Positions 46,256-54,794 of a DNA stretch of 64,000 nucleotides are shown piece by piece. The position numbers and the translations under genes were made by a program. The notes below the pieces were generated by a model. The model was not told the origin of the DNA, did no database searches, and saw only the letters and a list, made by a program, of their open reading frames with translations. This stretch comes from Allomuricauda ruestringensis DSM 13258. Its GTDB lineage: Bacteria; Bacteroidota; Bacteroidia; Flavobacteriales; Flavobacteriaceae. Every line of letters begins with the position of its first letter. Positions within the stretch are counted from its first letter, which is position 1. Where the stretch lies: assembly GCF_000224085.1 (NCBI RefSeq), contig NC_015945.1, forward strand, positions 3,030,501 through 3,094,500. The letters run 5' to 3'.

Positions 46256-46966
46256 ATGGACAGAAGAAAGAGTTTAAAATCGATAGTACTGGGCTCCGTG
46301 GCCGGTGGACTGGCCATACACGGATGCAAACCCGCTACGGAAGGGACAGAACTGACGGAAGCACCAAAGATCACCTACCCGGGAAGAGTGCCGCAGGAGA
46401 CCGAACTGATCGACGAACTACAGGACGAACAGTTTCTGAATCCCCATGAAGTGGAAACGCTTACCATATTGTGCGACCTTATCCTGCCCCCATCGGAGGA
46501 TTACAAAGGAGCATCGGATGCCGATGTGGTCGGCTTTATCGAGTTTATGTCCAAGGATGAGGAGACCTTACAGCCCGACATCCGCGGGGGGATCATGTGG
46601 TTGGACCACAAGGGCAACACGGAGTACGGAGCGGAGTTCAAAAAGGCGACCGAAGAACAGCAAAGGGCCATACTGGACGAAATCGCCTATTACGACCCGG
46701 AAGTCCCAAGCAACGAGCGCCCCTTTGAGGTGAACTTCTTCTCGTTGGTCAGGAACCTGACGATGACGGGCTTCTATACGAGTAAGATTGGGATAGAGGA
46801 GATCGGTTATAAAGGCAATCAGCCCAATGTATGGGACGGTGTTCCGGACGATGTACTGGAACAGCACGGGGTATCGTACGACGAGGAATGGCTCGCCAAA
46901 TGTGTGGACCAGAGCAAGCGTGGCATCATCGCAGAATGGGACGAGGATGGAAACCTCTTAACGTAA
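46256..46966 (+). CDS. Gluconate 2-dehydrogenase subunit 3-like protein (small subunit of GMC dehydrogenase)
   Basis: 236 residues. MDRRKSLKSIVLGSVAGGLAIHGC looks like a Tat signal that ends in a lipobox-like HGC (Cys24). The body matches the gluconate 2-dehydrogenase subunit 3 family: FLNPHEVETLTILCDLILPP, GASDADVVGFIEFM, FFSLVRNLTMTGFYTSKIGIEEIGYKGNQP. It starts four bases after the GMC gene. The small subunit is needed for folding and Tat export of the FAD subunit. The usual third partner, a cytochrome c, is not encoded nearby, so another electron acceptor must be used. Confidence 0.92.
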   Translation: MDRRKSLKSIVLGSVAGGLAIHGCKPATEGTELTEAPKITYPGRVPQETELIDELQDEQFLNPHEVETLTILCDLILPPSEDYKGASDADVVGFIEFMSKDEETLQPDIRGGIMWLDHKGNTEYGAEFKKATEEQQRAILDEIAYYDPEVPSNERPFEVNFFSLVRNLTMTGFYTSKIGIEEIGYKGNQPNVWDGVPDDVLEQHGVSYDEEWLAKCVDQSKRGIIAEWDEDGNLLT

Positions 46967-47041
46967 TGTAAATGGAATAACCAAAGCTTCTTTATGGAAA
47001 ATTCTGCCATAGATTGGATTTGAGTTAGTTTAGTTAATTTG

Positions 47042-47069
47042 ATACAGGCTCCTTTTTAGGGGCCTGTAT
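47042..47069 (+). terminator. Intrinsic terminator after the dehydrogenase genes
   Basis: ATACAGGCTCC (47042-47052) pairs with GGGGCCTGTAT (47059-47069), with one T-G wobble, over the loop TTTTTA; TCATTAATT follows. It separates the dehydrogenase genes from the next locus. Confidence 0.75.
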
Positions 47070-47165
47070 TCATTAATTAACACACTTTTGAAAATAAATT
47101 GAAAATTCCCATGGTTTTGTATATTCAAAGATTCGAAAGATCTTTATCATACATAACTATACAGC

Positions 47166-49922
47166 ATGCATTTCAGGCTTTTATCAATCGTATTATTATT
47201 GGTCTGTTTATCGGTTAACGGTCAACAATTATTACCCCCGATCCAAAATTATCAATTACTGGATTATAAGGGGGGTAGTAAAAACTGGGATGTTTCTGTA
47301 AATAACAAAGGAGAGCTTTTTGTGGCCAATAATAAAGGCTTGCTCCATTTTAATGGGGAGCAGTGGACTTTGAACAAATTGCCAAACAATACCATAATAC
47401 GTTCTGTAGAGAGTATTGGTGATAGAGTGTATACGGGTTCGTACGAGGAGTTTGGTTACTGGACCAAAAACAAGTTTGGAGAGTTGGGCTATACCTCTTT
47501 AACACACCTTATTAAAGACCATACTTTTACCAGTGAGGAATTTTGGGAAATTTTTCCATCTAAAGATGGAAAGGTAGTGTTCCGTTCTTTTTCAGCAATC
47601 TATTTCTATGATAACAATGATATATCCGTTGTAGATCCTCCAGATGTGGTCTCTGATTTTATTGAGTTCAATGATAGATTAATTGTGGCAGGGGGATCAG
47701 TAGGGCTTTTTGAGGTTAAAAATGAAGGGTTGGTGTCCCTGCCAAATCAAGATATTTTGTTGGGGAAGACAGTTAATGATATGGCCATTTTCCAAGATAA
47801 ACTTTTGATTGGGACTAAATTGCATGGTTGTTTTTTGTATGATGGCAGCACATTATCACCATGGTCCGCTCCTATGAATGAAGACCTTAAACAACATCAA
47901 CTAAATAAGATAACCGTTTTGGGTAACGGTCTTCTAGCTTTAGGAACCATTAAAAATGGAATGTACCTATACGATACGGTTTCGCAGCGTTACAGCGTAT
48001 TGAATAGGGAGTCCGGTCTTCAGAATAATACGGTACTATCCGCTTTATTGTTCAAAAATCAGTTGTGGTTAGGGTTGGATAACGGAATTGCCCGGGTAAA
48101 ACTGAACAATCCCATTTCATATTATACCGACTATACCGGTACACTGGGCATGGTCTACGATATGGCATGGTACAATGGTAAATTATTTTTAGGGAGTAAC
48201 ACAGGGGTCTTTTATTTTGAAGGGAACGAACTTAGGTTTGTAAGTGGTTCACAAGGCCATGTTTGGGACTTGGAGGTTATAGAGGGCGATTTGCTCTGTG
48301 GGCACAACACAGGTACCTATAAGGTAACCGAGAATAGCTTTGAACTTGTGGGAGCAATTGCGGGAGGTTATCAAATACTAAAAGTACCGGATGCGAGTTC
48401 AACCTATGTTCAGGGCACGTACAACGGACTCGCAAAGTTCAAAAAGCTGGATAACGGCCAATGGGAAGTGATAAAAATTGAAGGATTTGATGATCCCGTT
48501 AAGCAGCTGTGTTTTGAAACACCCAATATTCTTTGGGCAGCGCACCCCTACAAGGGTTTTTATAGGATTCATTTTGAAAAGGGAACATATAAAAAGGTTG
48601 ACAGGATTCAGGGTTTTGAAAACGAAGGCTCTCCGAGTGAATACAATGTAAAGCTCTATAATATCAAGAACAATATTGTACTCAACAGTGAGGGCACTTG
48701 GTTTACCTATAACCCTATTGTAGACCACATTGAAAAGTTTGATGCGTTCAAGAATTACCAGAACAAAGAGCTGTTGTTTTTTGATGAACAATATTTCTGG
48801 TTTGTCGATGATAAAGAGCAGAAGGCCGTTATCCATACCAATTTAAAAGGCGATAGTCTAATAATCACGGACCTTCCCTTACGGGAACGATTGGCACCGG
48901 ATTCACAGAACGTGGTAAGGGTGAACGATAGTGCATCCTACATTACTTTAACGGATGGATTTGCCAAGATAAACACCAATGGCCTGAAAAGTCTTTCCGA
49001 AAATCAGGAGCTTCCTGTGCCGAATTTTGTTGTGTTAAAGGATCAGAAAGTCAAATATTCCGTTTTAGGTGAATCCGTGGAAATACCTTTTGGGCGTTCC
49101 CAATCCTTGGCTATAGAGGTGGCATCACCAGAATATATATCGCCCCATTATTATTACAAGTTGGAAGGTCCTAAAGAATATTCGGAGTATGCGGAGACCG
49201 GGTTCATCAACTTTCAAAACCTGCCTTATGGCGCATACACCCTTAAAGTTGCTACCGTAGGTATGGGCAATGCCTTATCCAAATCCAATAGCTTGAACTT
49301 TGAAATCTTACCACCATGGTATTATTCGTGGTGGAGTCTTTTCCTTTATGCAGCATTAGGGGGCTTGGCAATTTATTTGGTAAGACGGTACAACAGAAAA
49401 AAACTGGAAAGAAAGCATAGGGAACTTATGGAGCGCATGGAACAGGAGCAACAGGAAAGAATGGCGAAATTGGAAAAGGAAGAGTTGGCCAAGGAAGTAA
49501 AGCTCAAACAAAATGAGTTGGCCAGTACAACACTGAATATCGCCAGGAAAAATGAAATGATATTGGAACTTAAGAACATGTTGGTGATGAACAAAGATAA
49601 ATTCCCCAATTCCCACCGATACAGGTCCTTCATTAAAAAACTGAACAGTTCCATCGAGGATACGGAAGATTGGAAACGTTTTGAGGTCAATTTTAAGGAA
49701 TTGCACGAAGATTTCTTTGAACGACTACTCAAATCATACCCGGTATTGACTCCAAAGGACCTTAAATTATGTGCATACCTAAAAATGAATCTTTCTACCA
49801 AGGAGATTGCACCTCTTATGGGGATAACAATTAGGGGGGTGGAAATACACCGATACCGACTGAGAAAGAAACTCGATATGGACAGTTCGGAGAACCTTTC
49901 CAATTTTCTTATCACTTTTTAA
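47166..49922 (+). CDS. Membrane-spanning propeller/Y_Y_Y regulator with LuxR-type HTH
   Basis: 918 residues. Signal peptide (to about residue 20), a long periplasmic beta-propeller of ligand-sensing repeats (about 25-640), Y_Y_Y domain (about 650-708, PHYYYKLEGP), one membrane helix (about 717-740, WYYSWWSLFLYAALGGLAIYL), coiled coil rich in Glu/Lys (about 742-815) and a cytoplasmic LuxR-type HTH at the end (LTPKDLKLCAYLKMNLSTKEIAPLMGITIRGVEIHRYRLRKKL). The layout resembles hybrid two-component sensors but with the kinase parts missing: DNA binding is directly coupled across the membrane. It most likely activates the susCD-GH operon that begins 233 bases downstream on detecting an oligosaccharide. 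Confidence 0.92.
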   Translation: MHFRLLSIVLLLVCLSVNGQQLLPPIQNYQLLDYKGGSKNWDVSVNNKGELFVANNKGLLHFNGEQWTLNKLPNNTIIRSVESIGDRVYTGSYEEFGYWTKNKFGELGYTSLTHLIKDHTFTSEEFWEIFPSKDGKVVFRSFSAIYFYDNNDISVVDPPDVVSDFIEFNDRLIVAGGSVGLFEVKNEGLVSLPNQDILLGKTVNDMAIFQDKLLIGTKLHGCFLYDGSTLSPWSAPMNEDLKQHQLNKITVLGNGLLALGTIKNGMYLYDTVSQRYSVLNRESGLQNNTVLSALLFKNQLWLGLDNGIARVKLNNPISYYTDYTGTLGMVYDMAWYNGKLFLGSNTGVFYFEGNELRFVSGSQGHVWDLEVIEGDLLCGHNTGTYKVTENSFELVGAIAGGYQILKVPDASSTYVQGTYNGLAKFKKLDNGQWEVIKIEGFDDPVKQLCFETPNILWAAHPYKGFYRIHFEKGTYKKVDRIQGFENEGSPSEYNVKLYNIKNNIVLNSEGTWFTYNPIVDHIEKFDAFKNYQNKELLFFDEQYFWFVDDKEQKAVIHTNLKGDSLIITDLPLRERLAPDSQNVVRVNDSASYITLTDGFAKINTNGLKSLSENQELPVPNFVVLKDQKVKYSVLGESVEIPFGRSQSLAIEVASPEYISPHYYYKLEGPKEYSEYAETGFINFQNLPYGAYTLKVATVGMGNALSKSNSLNFEILPPWYYSWWSLFLYAALGGLAIYLVRRYNRKKLERKHRELMERMEQEQQERMAKLEKEELAKEVKLKQNELASTTLNIARKNEMILELKNMLVMNKDKFPNSHRYRSFIKKLNSSIEDTEDWKRFEVNFKELHEDFFERLLKSYPVLTPKDLKLCAYLKMNLSTKEIAPLMGITIRGVEIHRYRLRKKLDMDSSENLSNFLITF

Positions 49923-50140
49923 AACCATAGAATCGCATGCTTAGATATGTTAAAAGTGGTTTAATAAACTACATCAACACTACATCATTGTGTTAAATCT
50001 TTTTACATCAAAACTGGGATTACTACTGCAAACACGGTGAAATAAGGCTTTTGAGCCCTTTGTTTGATGATGTATTTTTTATGTATTCCAACTAGCCCTT
50101 GAGTGTAAGCTTCTTTATTAATTTAGTAGAAATCTAACTC

Positions 50141-50148
50141 TATTTTTG
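50141..50148 (+). promoter_or_regulatory. Candidate -7 element of the glucan PUL promoter
   Basis: TATTTTTG matches TAnnTTTG and is followed by CACAATT and the ATG at 50156, implying a very short or absent leader. No clear TTTG lies 19 bases upstream, so an activator (the HTH protein upstream) may be required. Low to moderate confidence. Confidence 0.4.
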
Positions 50149-50155
50149 CACAATT

Positions 50156-53100
50156 ATGAAAATTAAAAGCAAACTATTGCTAATATCGTTTTTGTTGTTT
50201 CAAGCTGTACTTTTGGCTCAAAACAATATAACAATCTCGGGAACGGTCATGGATGACCAGGGACAACCGTTACCCGGGGCAAGCATAGTGCTACAAGGCA
50301 CTACTACAGGAACCCAAACGGACTTTGATGGCAATTATCGTTTGGAGAACATTCCGGGTAACGGAACATTGGTGTTCAGTTACGTCGGATTTACAACTCA
50401 AACTGTACCTATTAATAATAGGACAACCATTGATTTGACCATGCAGGAAGATACCCAAAACTTGGACGAAGTGGTCGTGGTAGGTTACGGTACCCAAAAG
50501 AAAGCCGATTTAACGGGTTCCATTGCCACAGTTGATGCAGAACAAATTGAAAAAACACCTTCCGCAAACCCGCTTCAGTCATTACAAGGTAAGGTGGCTG
50601 GTGTACAGATTGTTACTACTGGCTCGCCAGGTGCATCCCCCAATGTACGTATTAGGGGCCTCGGAACTTATGATTCCGAAGACTCGGCAGCAACAAAGGT
50701 ACTCTATGTGGTAGACGGCATGTTTTATAGTAATATAGATTTCTTAAACCCCAACGACATCAAATCTATGAATGTACTAAAGGATGCCTCCTCTTCGGCC
50801 ATTTACGGGGTAAGGGCGGCCAACGGTGTTATCATCATCGAAACTAAGTCCGGAGGAAAAAACAGAAAACCTACCATAGAGTATAATGGCTATACAGGTA
50901 TACAGCGGGCCCAGAATGTTTTACAAATGGCCAATGCAGAGCAGTTTGTGACCATGGCCGTAGAGTCTGGCTCAGAAGCCGATGTGCAATACGTATTGAA
51001 TGCCATGCAACGCTATGGCAGAAGTCGTATTAATCCGAATGTGCCCGATGTGAACACGGATTGGTACGATGAGATTATACGTGATGGACTCATTCAAAAC
51101 CACAGTTTAAGTGTTACCGGAGGCACCGATAATGTATCCTATTCCCTTGGTACAAACTACTTCTCCCAAGAAGGTCTGTTGGATATGAAAAACGAGTATG
51201 AACGGTTCAATATACGCTCCAAGCTGGATGTGGACGTTCTCGATAATTTAAAAATGGGGGTGAACACCGTTTTTAGTAATGCAACGCAGCAAACCCCTGA
51301 AAACTCAGCCTGGTTCAAAGCGTATTTTGCCGTTCCAATTCTTCCTGTTTTTGATGACTTGAACACCGAGGCAACACCGACACGCTATGCCAACGCCCAA
51401 GCATTGGGGTACAGGGGCACACAAAACCCTTTCCCAGACATGGACTACAACGATAATAGACTGAAGATACGTAAGCTGTTGGCCAATATTTATCTGGAAA
51501 CAGATTTGATAAAAGACAAGCTTACTTTCAAAACAACATATAATATAGACTTCTCCGCTTTGGAAGAACGCTATGTGAACCTACCTTACAATATGGGCTT
51601 TGGGGATCAGCGAATCTCGGATATCAATAGAAAGCAGAACAATTACTACAACCAAATTTGGGACAACGTTCTTACCTATTCCGATACCTATGCTGAAGAC
51701 CACAATGTTACGATTATGGCAGGTACATCCTTTAGGGACGAGGCATCCAATAGGTTTGAGGCCACTGGTAGCGATATTGCCGGAATCAACTATGAGACAT
51801 CTTGGTATTTGGATTTTGCCGATCCATTATCGTTTAATAACAATGTTGAAGAAGATAATAATAGAATCTACGGACAATCTTATTTTGGTAGGGTATCCTA
51901 TAATTATAAGAGCCGTTATCTGCTCTACGGAACATTTAGGGCAGATAGATCCTCGAAGTTTACCAAGGAACAGTGGGGATATTTCCCTTCCGTAGGTGCC
52001 GGTTGGGTAATTTCCCAAGAGCCATTTATGGAAAACGTGGGTTTCTTTGATTTCTTAAAATTAAGGGCCGCATGGGGGCGATTGGGTAATGATAATGTTC
52101 CTGCAAGTGCCGGAGCCAACACTATTGAAAATGAAACTGTTGATTTGGGGGATACTCCAAATACAGGGGTTACCGCTACAAGTACATACACCGATTTAAC
52201 TTGGGAGGTAGTGGAAGAGTTGGACTTTGGTTTCAACATGAATACCTTCAACAATCGTTTGTCGCTTGAGGCAGATTACTACATAAGGGATACTGAAGAT
52301 GCCATTATGCCCGTGTACATCCCCATTGCAGACCAAACAATCTTAAGAAACTCAGGGGTTATCCGCAACTCGGGAGTAGAGGTAGCATTAAATTGGAGTG
52401 ATGAAATTACCCCAGATTTCACCTATACTGTTGGAGCCAATTTTACCACGGTAAAAAATGAAGCCATTGAGATTGAGGACGAAAGAGGTTATATTGATTC
52501 CGGCTCTGCCGAGTTCAGACAGCGAACTATGGAGGGAGAACCATTGTATGCATTTTACGGATACGAAACCACTGGAGTTTATCAAAATCAAGCCCAAATT
52601 GATGCCGACCCTGTGGCACAGAGCGCCATTGCTGACGGACAGAATATTCAACCCGGTTACCTGATATTCAACGATAGGGATGGTGATGGCGCCATTACAG
52701 ACCAAGATAGAATGGTATTGGGATCTTTCCTTCCAAAATTTACCTACGGAGGTAATATTGGATTAAATTATAAAGACTTTGGTTTCTCCCTAAATTTTTA
52801 TGGTCAATCAGGAAACAAGATCTTGAATAGAAAGCGGGGTGAGGTCATCTTTACCAACGACACCAATATAGATGCCGATTTGGCCAAAAACCGTTGGCAT
52901 GGTGAAGGCACCAGCAACAGCTATCCTTCATCTGCAGGACTTAGAAATAGCTGGAACCAACGATTGAGCAATTTTTGGGTAGAGGATGGAGATTTCTTCA
53001 GAATCCAGAACATACAGTTGGCTTACACCCTACGTGGTGATAAACTTAAGGGCAACATGCCCGATTTTAAATTCACATTGACAGCCGAAAGACCTTTGAC

Positions 53101-53206
53101 CATCTTCAGTTACAATGGATTTAACCCAGAAGTATCCGATGGGGTTGATCGTCAGACCTATCCTGTTCCGGCGATTTACACAGTAGGTGTTAATGTTAAA
53201 CTATAA
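50156..53206 (+). CDS. SusC-like TonB-dependent transporter (no STN domain)
   Basis: 1016 residues. Signal peptide, carboxypeptidase-like domain (about 25-105, ISGTVMDDQGQPLPGASIVLQGT), EVVVVGYGTQKKADLTGSI, plug with QGKVAGVQI and VLKDASSSAIYGVRAANGV, then the 22-strand barrel. The lack of an STN domain agrees with control by the HTH regulator at 47166 in place of a sigma/FecR pair. It imports oligosaccharides across the outer membrane; given the GH144 genes downstream these are likely beta-1,2-gluco-oligosaccharides. Start of a long co-directional operon reaching past the window end. Confidence 0.95.
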   Translation: MKIKSKLLLISFLLFQAVLLAQNNITISGTVMDDQGQPLPGASIVLQGTTTGTQTDFDGNYRLENIPGNGTLVFSYVGFTTQTVPINNRTTIDLTMQEDTQNLDEVVVVGYGTQKKADLTGSIATVDAEQIEKTPSANPLQSLQGKVAGVQIVTTGSPGASPNVRIRGLGTYDSEDSAATKVLYVVDGMFYSNIDFLNPNDIKSMNVLKDASSSAIYGVRAANGVIIIETKSGGKNRKPTIEYNGYTGIQRAQNVLQMANAEQFVTMAVESGSEADVQYVLNAMQRYGRSRINPNVPDVNTDWYDEIIRDGLIQNHSLSVTGGTDNVSYSLGTNYFSQEGLLDMKNEYERFNIRSKLDVDVLDNLKMGVNTVFSNATQQTPENSAWFKAYFAVPILPVFDDLNTEATPTRYANAQALGYRGTQNPFPDMDYNDNRLKIRKLLANIYLETDLIKDKLTFKTTYNIDFSALEERYVNLPYNMGFGDQRISDINRKQNNYYNQIWDNVLTYSDTYAEDHNVTIMAGTSFRDEASNRFEATGSDIAGINYETSWYLDFADPLSFNNNVEEDNNRIYGQSYFGRVSYNYKSRYLLYGTFRADRSSKFTKEQWGYFPSVGAGWVISQEPFMENVGFFDFLKLRAAWGRLGNDNVPASAGANTIENETVDLGDTPNTGVTATSTYTDLTWEVVEELDFGFNMNTFNNRLSLEADYYIRDTEDAIMPVYIPIADQTILRNSGVIRNSGVEVALNWSDEITPDFTYTVGANFTTVKNEAIEIEDERGYIDSGSAEFRQRTMEGEPLYAFYGYETTGVYQNQAQIDADPVAQSAIADGQNIQPGYLIFNDRDGDGAITDQDRMVLGSFLPKFTYGGNIGLNYKDFGFSLNFYGQSGNKILNRKRGEVIFTNDTNIDADLAKNRWHGEGTSNSYPSSAGLRNSWNQRLSNFWVEDGDFFRIQNIQLAYTLRGDKLKGNMPDFKFTLTAERPLTIFSYNGFNPEVSDGVDRQTYPVPAIYTVGVNVKL

Positions 53207-53219
53207 AAAGAAAATTGAG

Positions 53220-54770
53220 ATGAAGAATAGTAATAACCCAGTATATAAAATAGTATTTGTCTTGATTGCGATACTCTTTGTCCAATCATGCTCCGACAAA
53301 TTTGAAGATAGGGAAGGTCAGCTCAATGCAGATGACCTGGATTACACCGCAACCGAGGATATGGTTCAAGCGTTGATCGGCTCCTATTATGTAATTGCTA
53401 CAAGAGGATGGGAAGAACCTTTATTGCTTTCCGTTCGTGGAGATGATGTAAATGCAGGGGGCCTCGGAGATCAACAACCTTTTGCGGACACCGATAATTT
53501 TGTTTATGACCAAGGTTATTGGATGTACAATTCACTTTGGAATGTCCACTATGGTGACATAGTCGAATTGAACACCCAGATAGCGCTGATAGAAAATTTC
53601 AAAGACTTCGCCGATGAAAGCGAGAAGGCAACGGCAGACCAATACATTGCAGAGATAAAAGTGATGAGGGCGTGGTTGCATTTCAATCTGGCAAGGGTTT
53701 GGAGCGATGTTTTTATCATCGAGTCCACACAGCCTGATGCTGAAATAGCCAACGGACCTGCCACCAAGCAAGAGATGATGCAATATATCTCCGACCAAAT
53801 GGAGGAGGCCATTCCTGTATTGCCCAACTTAAGGCCAAATGAAAGAACGGACATACCCGGGGGTGTAACACGCTATACGGCTTATGCATTAAAAGCCATG
53901 GCACACATGGAAATGGAAGATTATCAAGGTATGGCAGATGCCTGTGCCGCGATAATCAACTCCAATAAATTTTCTTTGTACCCAGATTTTTATAGCCTTT
54001 TCAAAAAACCTGGCGAATTGAGCGACGAAAGCCTGTTCGAGCTACAGTTTTCCGATTACGGTTCCAGTACAAGTGATGAGTTTTACCACCTTTATGCACC
54101 TTTTGGTCCCCAAGGTTGGACCCCTGCAAGGGAAAACGCATCCGATGGGTGGGGCTTTTACGAACCAAGCATGAAGTTTATCAAATTTATGTTGGACAGG
54201 GACGAAGCTGTTCGTTTGGAGACCAGTGTATTGTGGACAGACCGTGGCATTGCAGAATTACAAACAGACCCCAATTATGCCACCCTTCCTTCTTTTGTAA
54301 ATAACACCACAAGAGATGGCGATGTGATCAATGACTACGCAAGGGCCTTGTTCGCCAGTGGTAAGCACTACTTACCATCCGTACAATTAACAAACCAGAG
54401 GAATAACTATGGTGGCGGTAAAAACATGATTGTGATGCGTTATGCAGAAATATTGTTGATGTATGCCGAAGCCTTGACCCGTGGTGCAAGCGGTTCTGGA
54501 ATGACAGCAGACCAAGCTGTAAACCTGGTTCGTAACAGAGCGGGAATGCCTTCGTTGTCGGGAGTTTCTTCCAGTGACGTAATGGACGAAAAATTCGCCG
54601 AGTTAGGTATGGAATGGGGAATCCGCTATTACGATATGATTCGCTTGGATAACTACTCCGAACTGAGCTATGATGGTAGAACCTTTACGGCAAATAAAGA
54701 ACTATTGCCATATCCACAAGCCCAATTGGATGCACTTCCGACCTTGGGTGGAGGGAGTAGCGATGATTAA
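53220..54770 (+). CDS. SusD-like nutrient-binding lipoprotein
   Basis: 516 residues from the ATG at 53220, which gives a proper lipoprotein signal (FVQSC, Cys24); an upstream frame start at 53187 inside susC is rejected. SusD features include YIAEIKVMRAWLHFNLARVWSDV, GGVTRYTAYALKAMAHMEMEDY and the C-terminal NLVRNRAGMPSL. It pairs with the preceding SusC, 13 bases upstream. Binding specificity cannot be read directly. Confidence 0.95.
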   Translation: MKNSNNPVYKIVFVLIAILFVQSCSDKFEDREGQLNADDLDYTATEDMVQALIGSYYVIATRGWEEPLLLSVRGDDVNAGGLGDQQPFADTDNFVYDQGYWMYNSLWNVHYGDIVELNTQIALIENFKDFADESEKATADQYIAEIKVMRAWLHFNLARVWSDVFIIESTQPDAEIANGPATKQEMMQYISDQMEEAIPVLPNLRPNERTDIPGGVTRYTAYALKAMAHMEMEDYQGMADACAAIINSNKFSLYPDFYSLFKKPGELSDESLFELQFSDYGSSTSDEFYHLYAPFGPQGWTPARENASDGWGFYEPSMKFIKFMLDRDEAVRLETSVLWTDRGIAELQTDPNYATLPSFVNNTTRDGDVINDYARALFASGKHYLPSVQLTNQRNNYGGGKNMIVMRYAEILLMYAEALTRGASGSGMTADQAVNLVRNRAGMPSLSGVSSSDVMDEKFAELGMEWGIRYYDMIRLDNYSELSYDGRTFTANKELLPYPQAQLDALPTLGGGSSDD

Positions 54771-54794
54771 TACTAACTAAATAAACAACACAAG

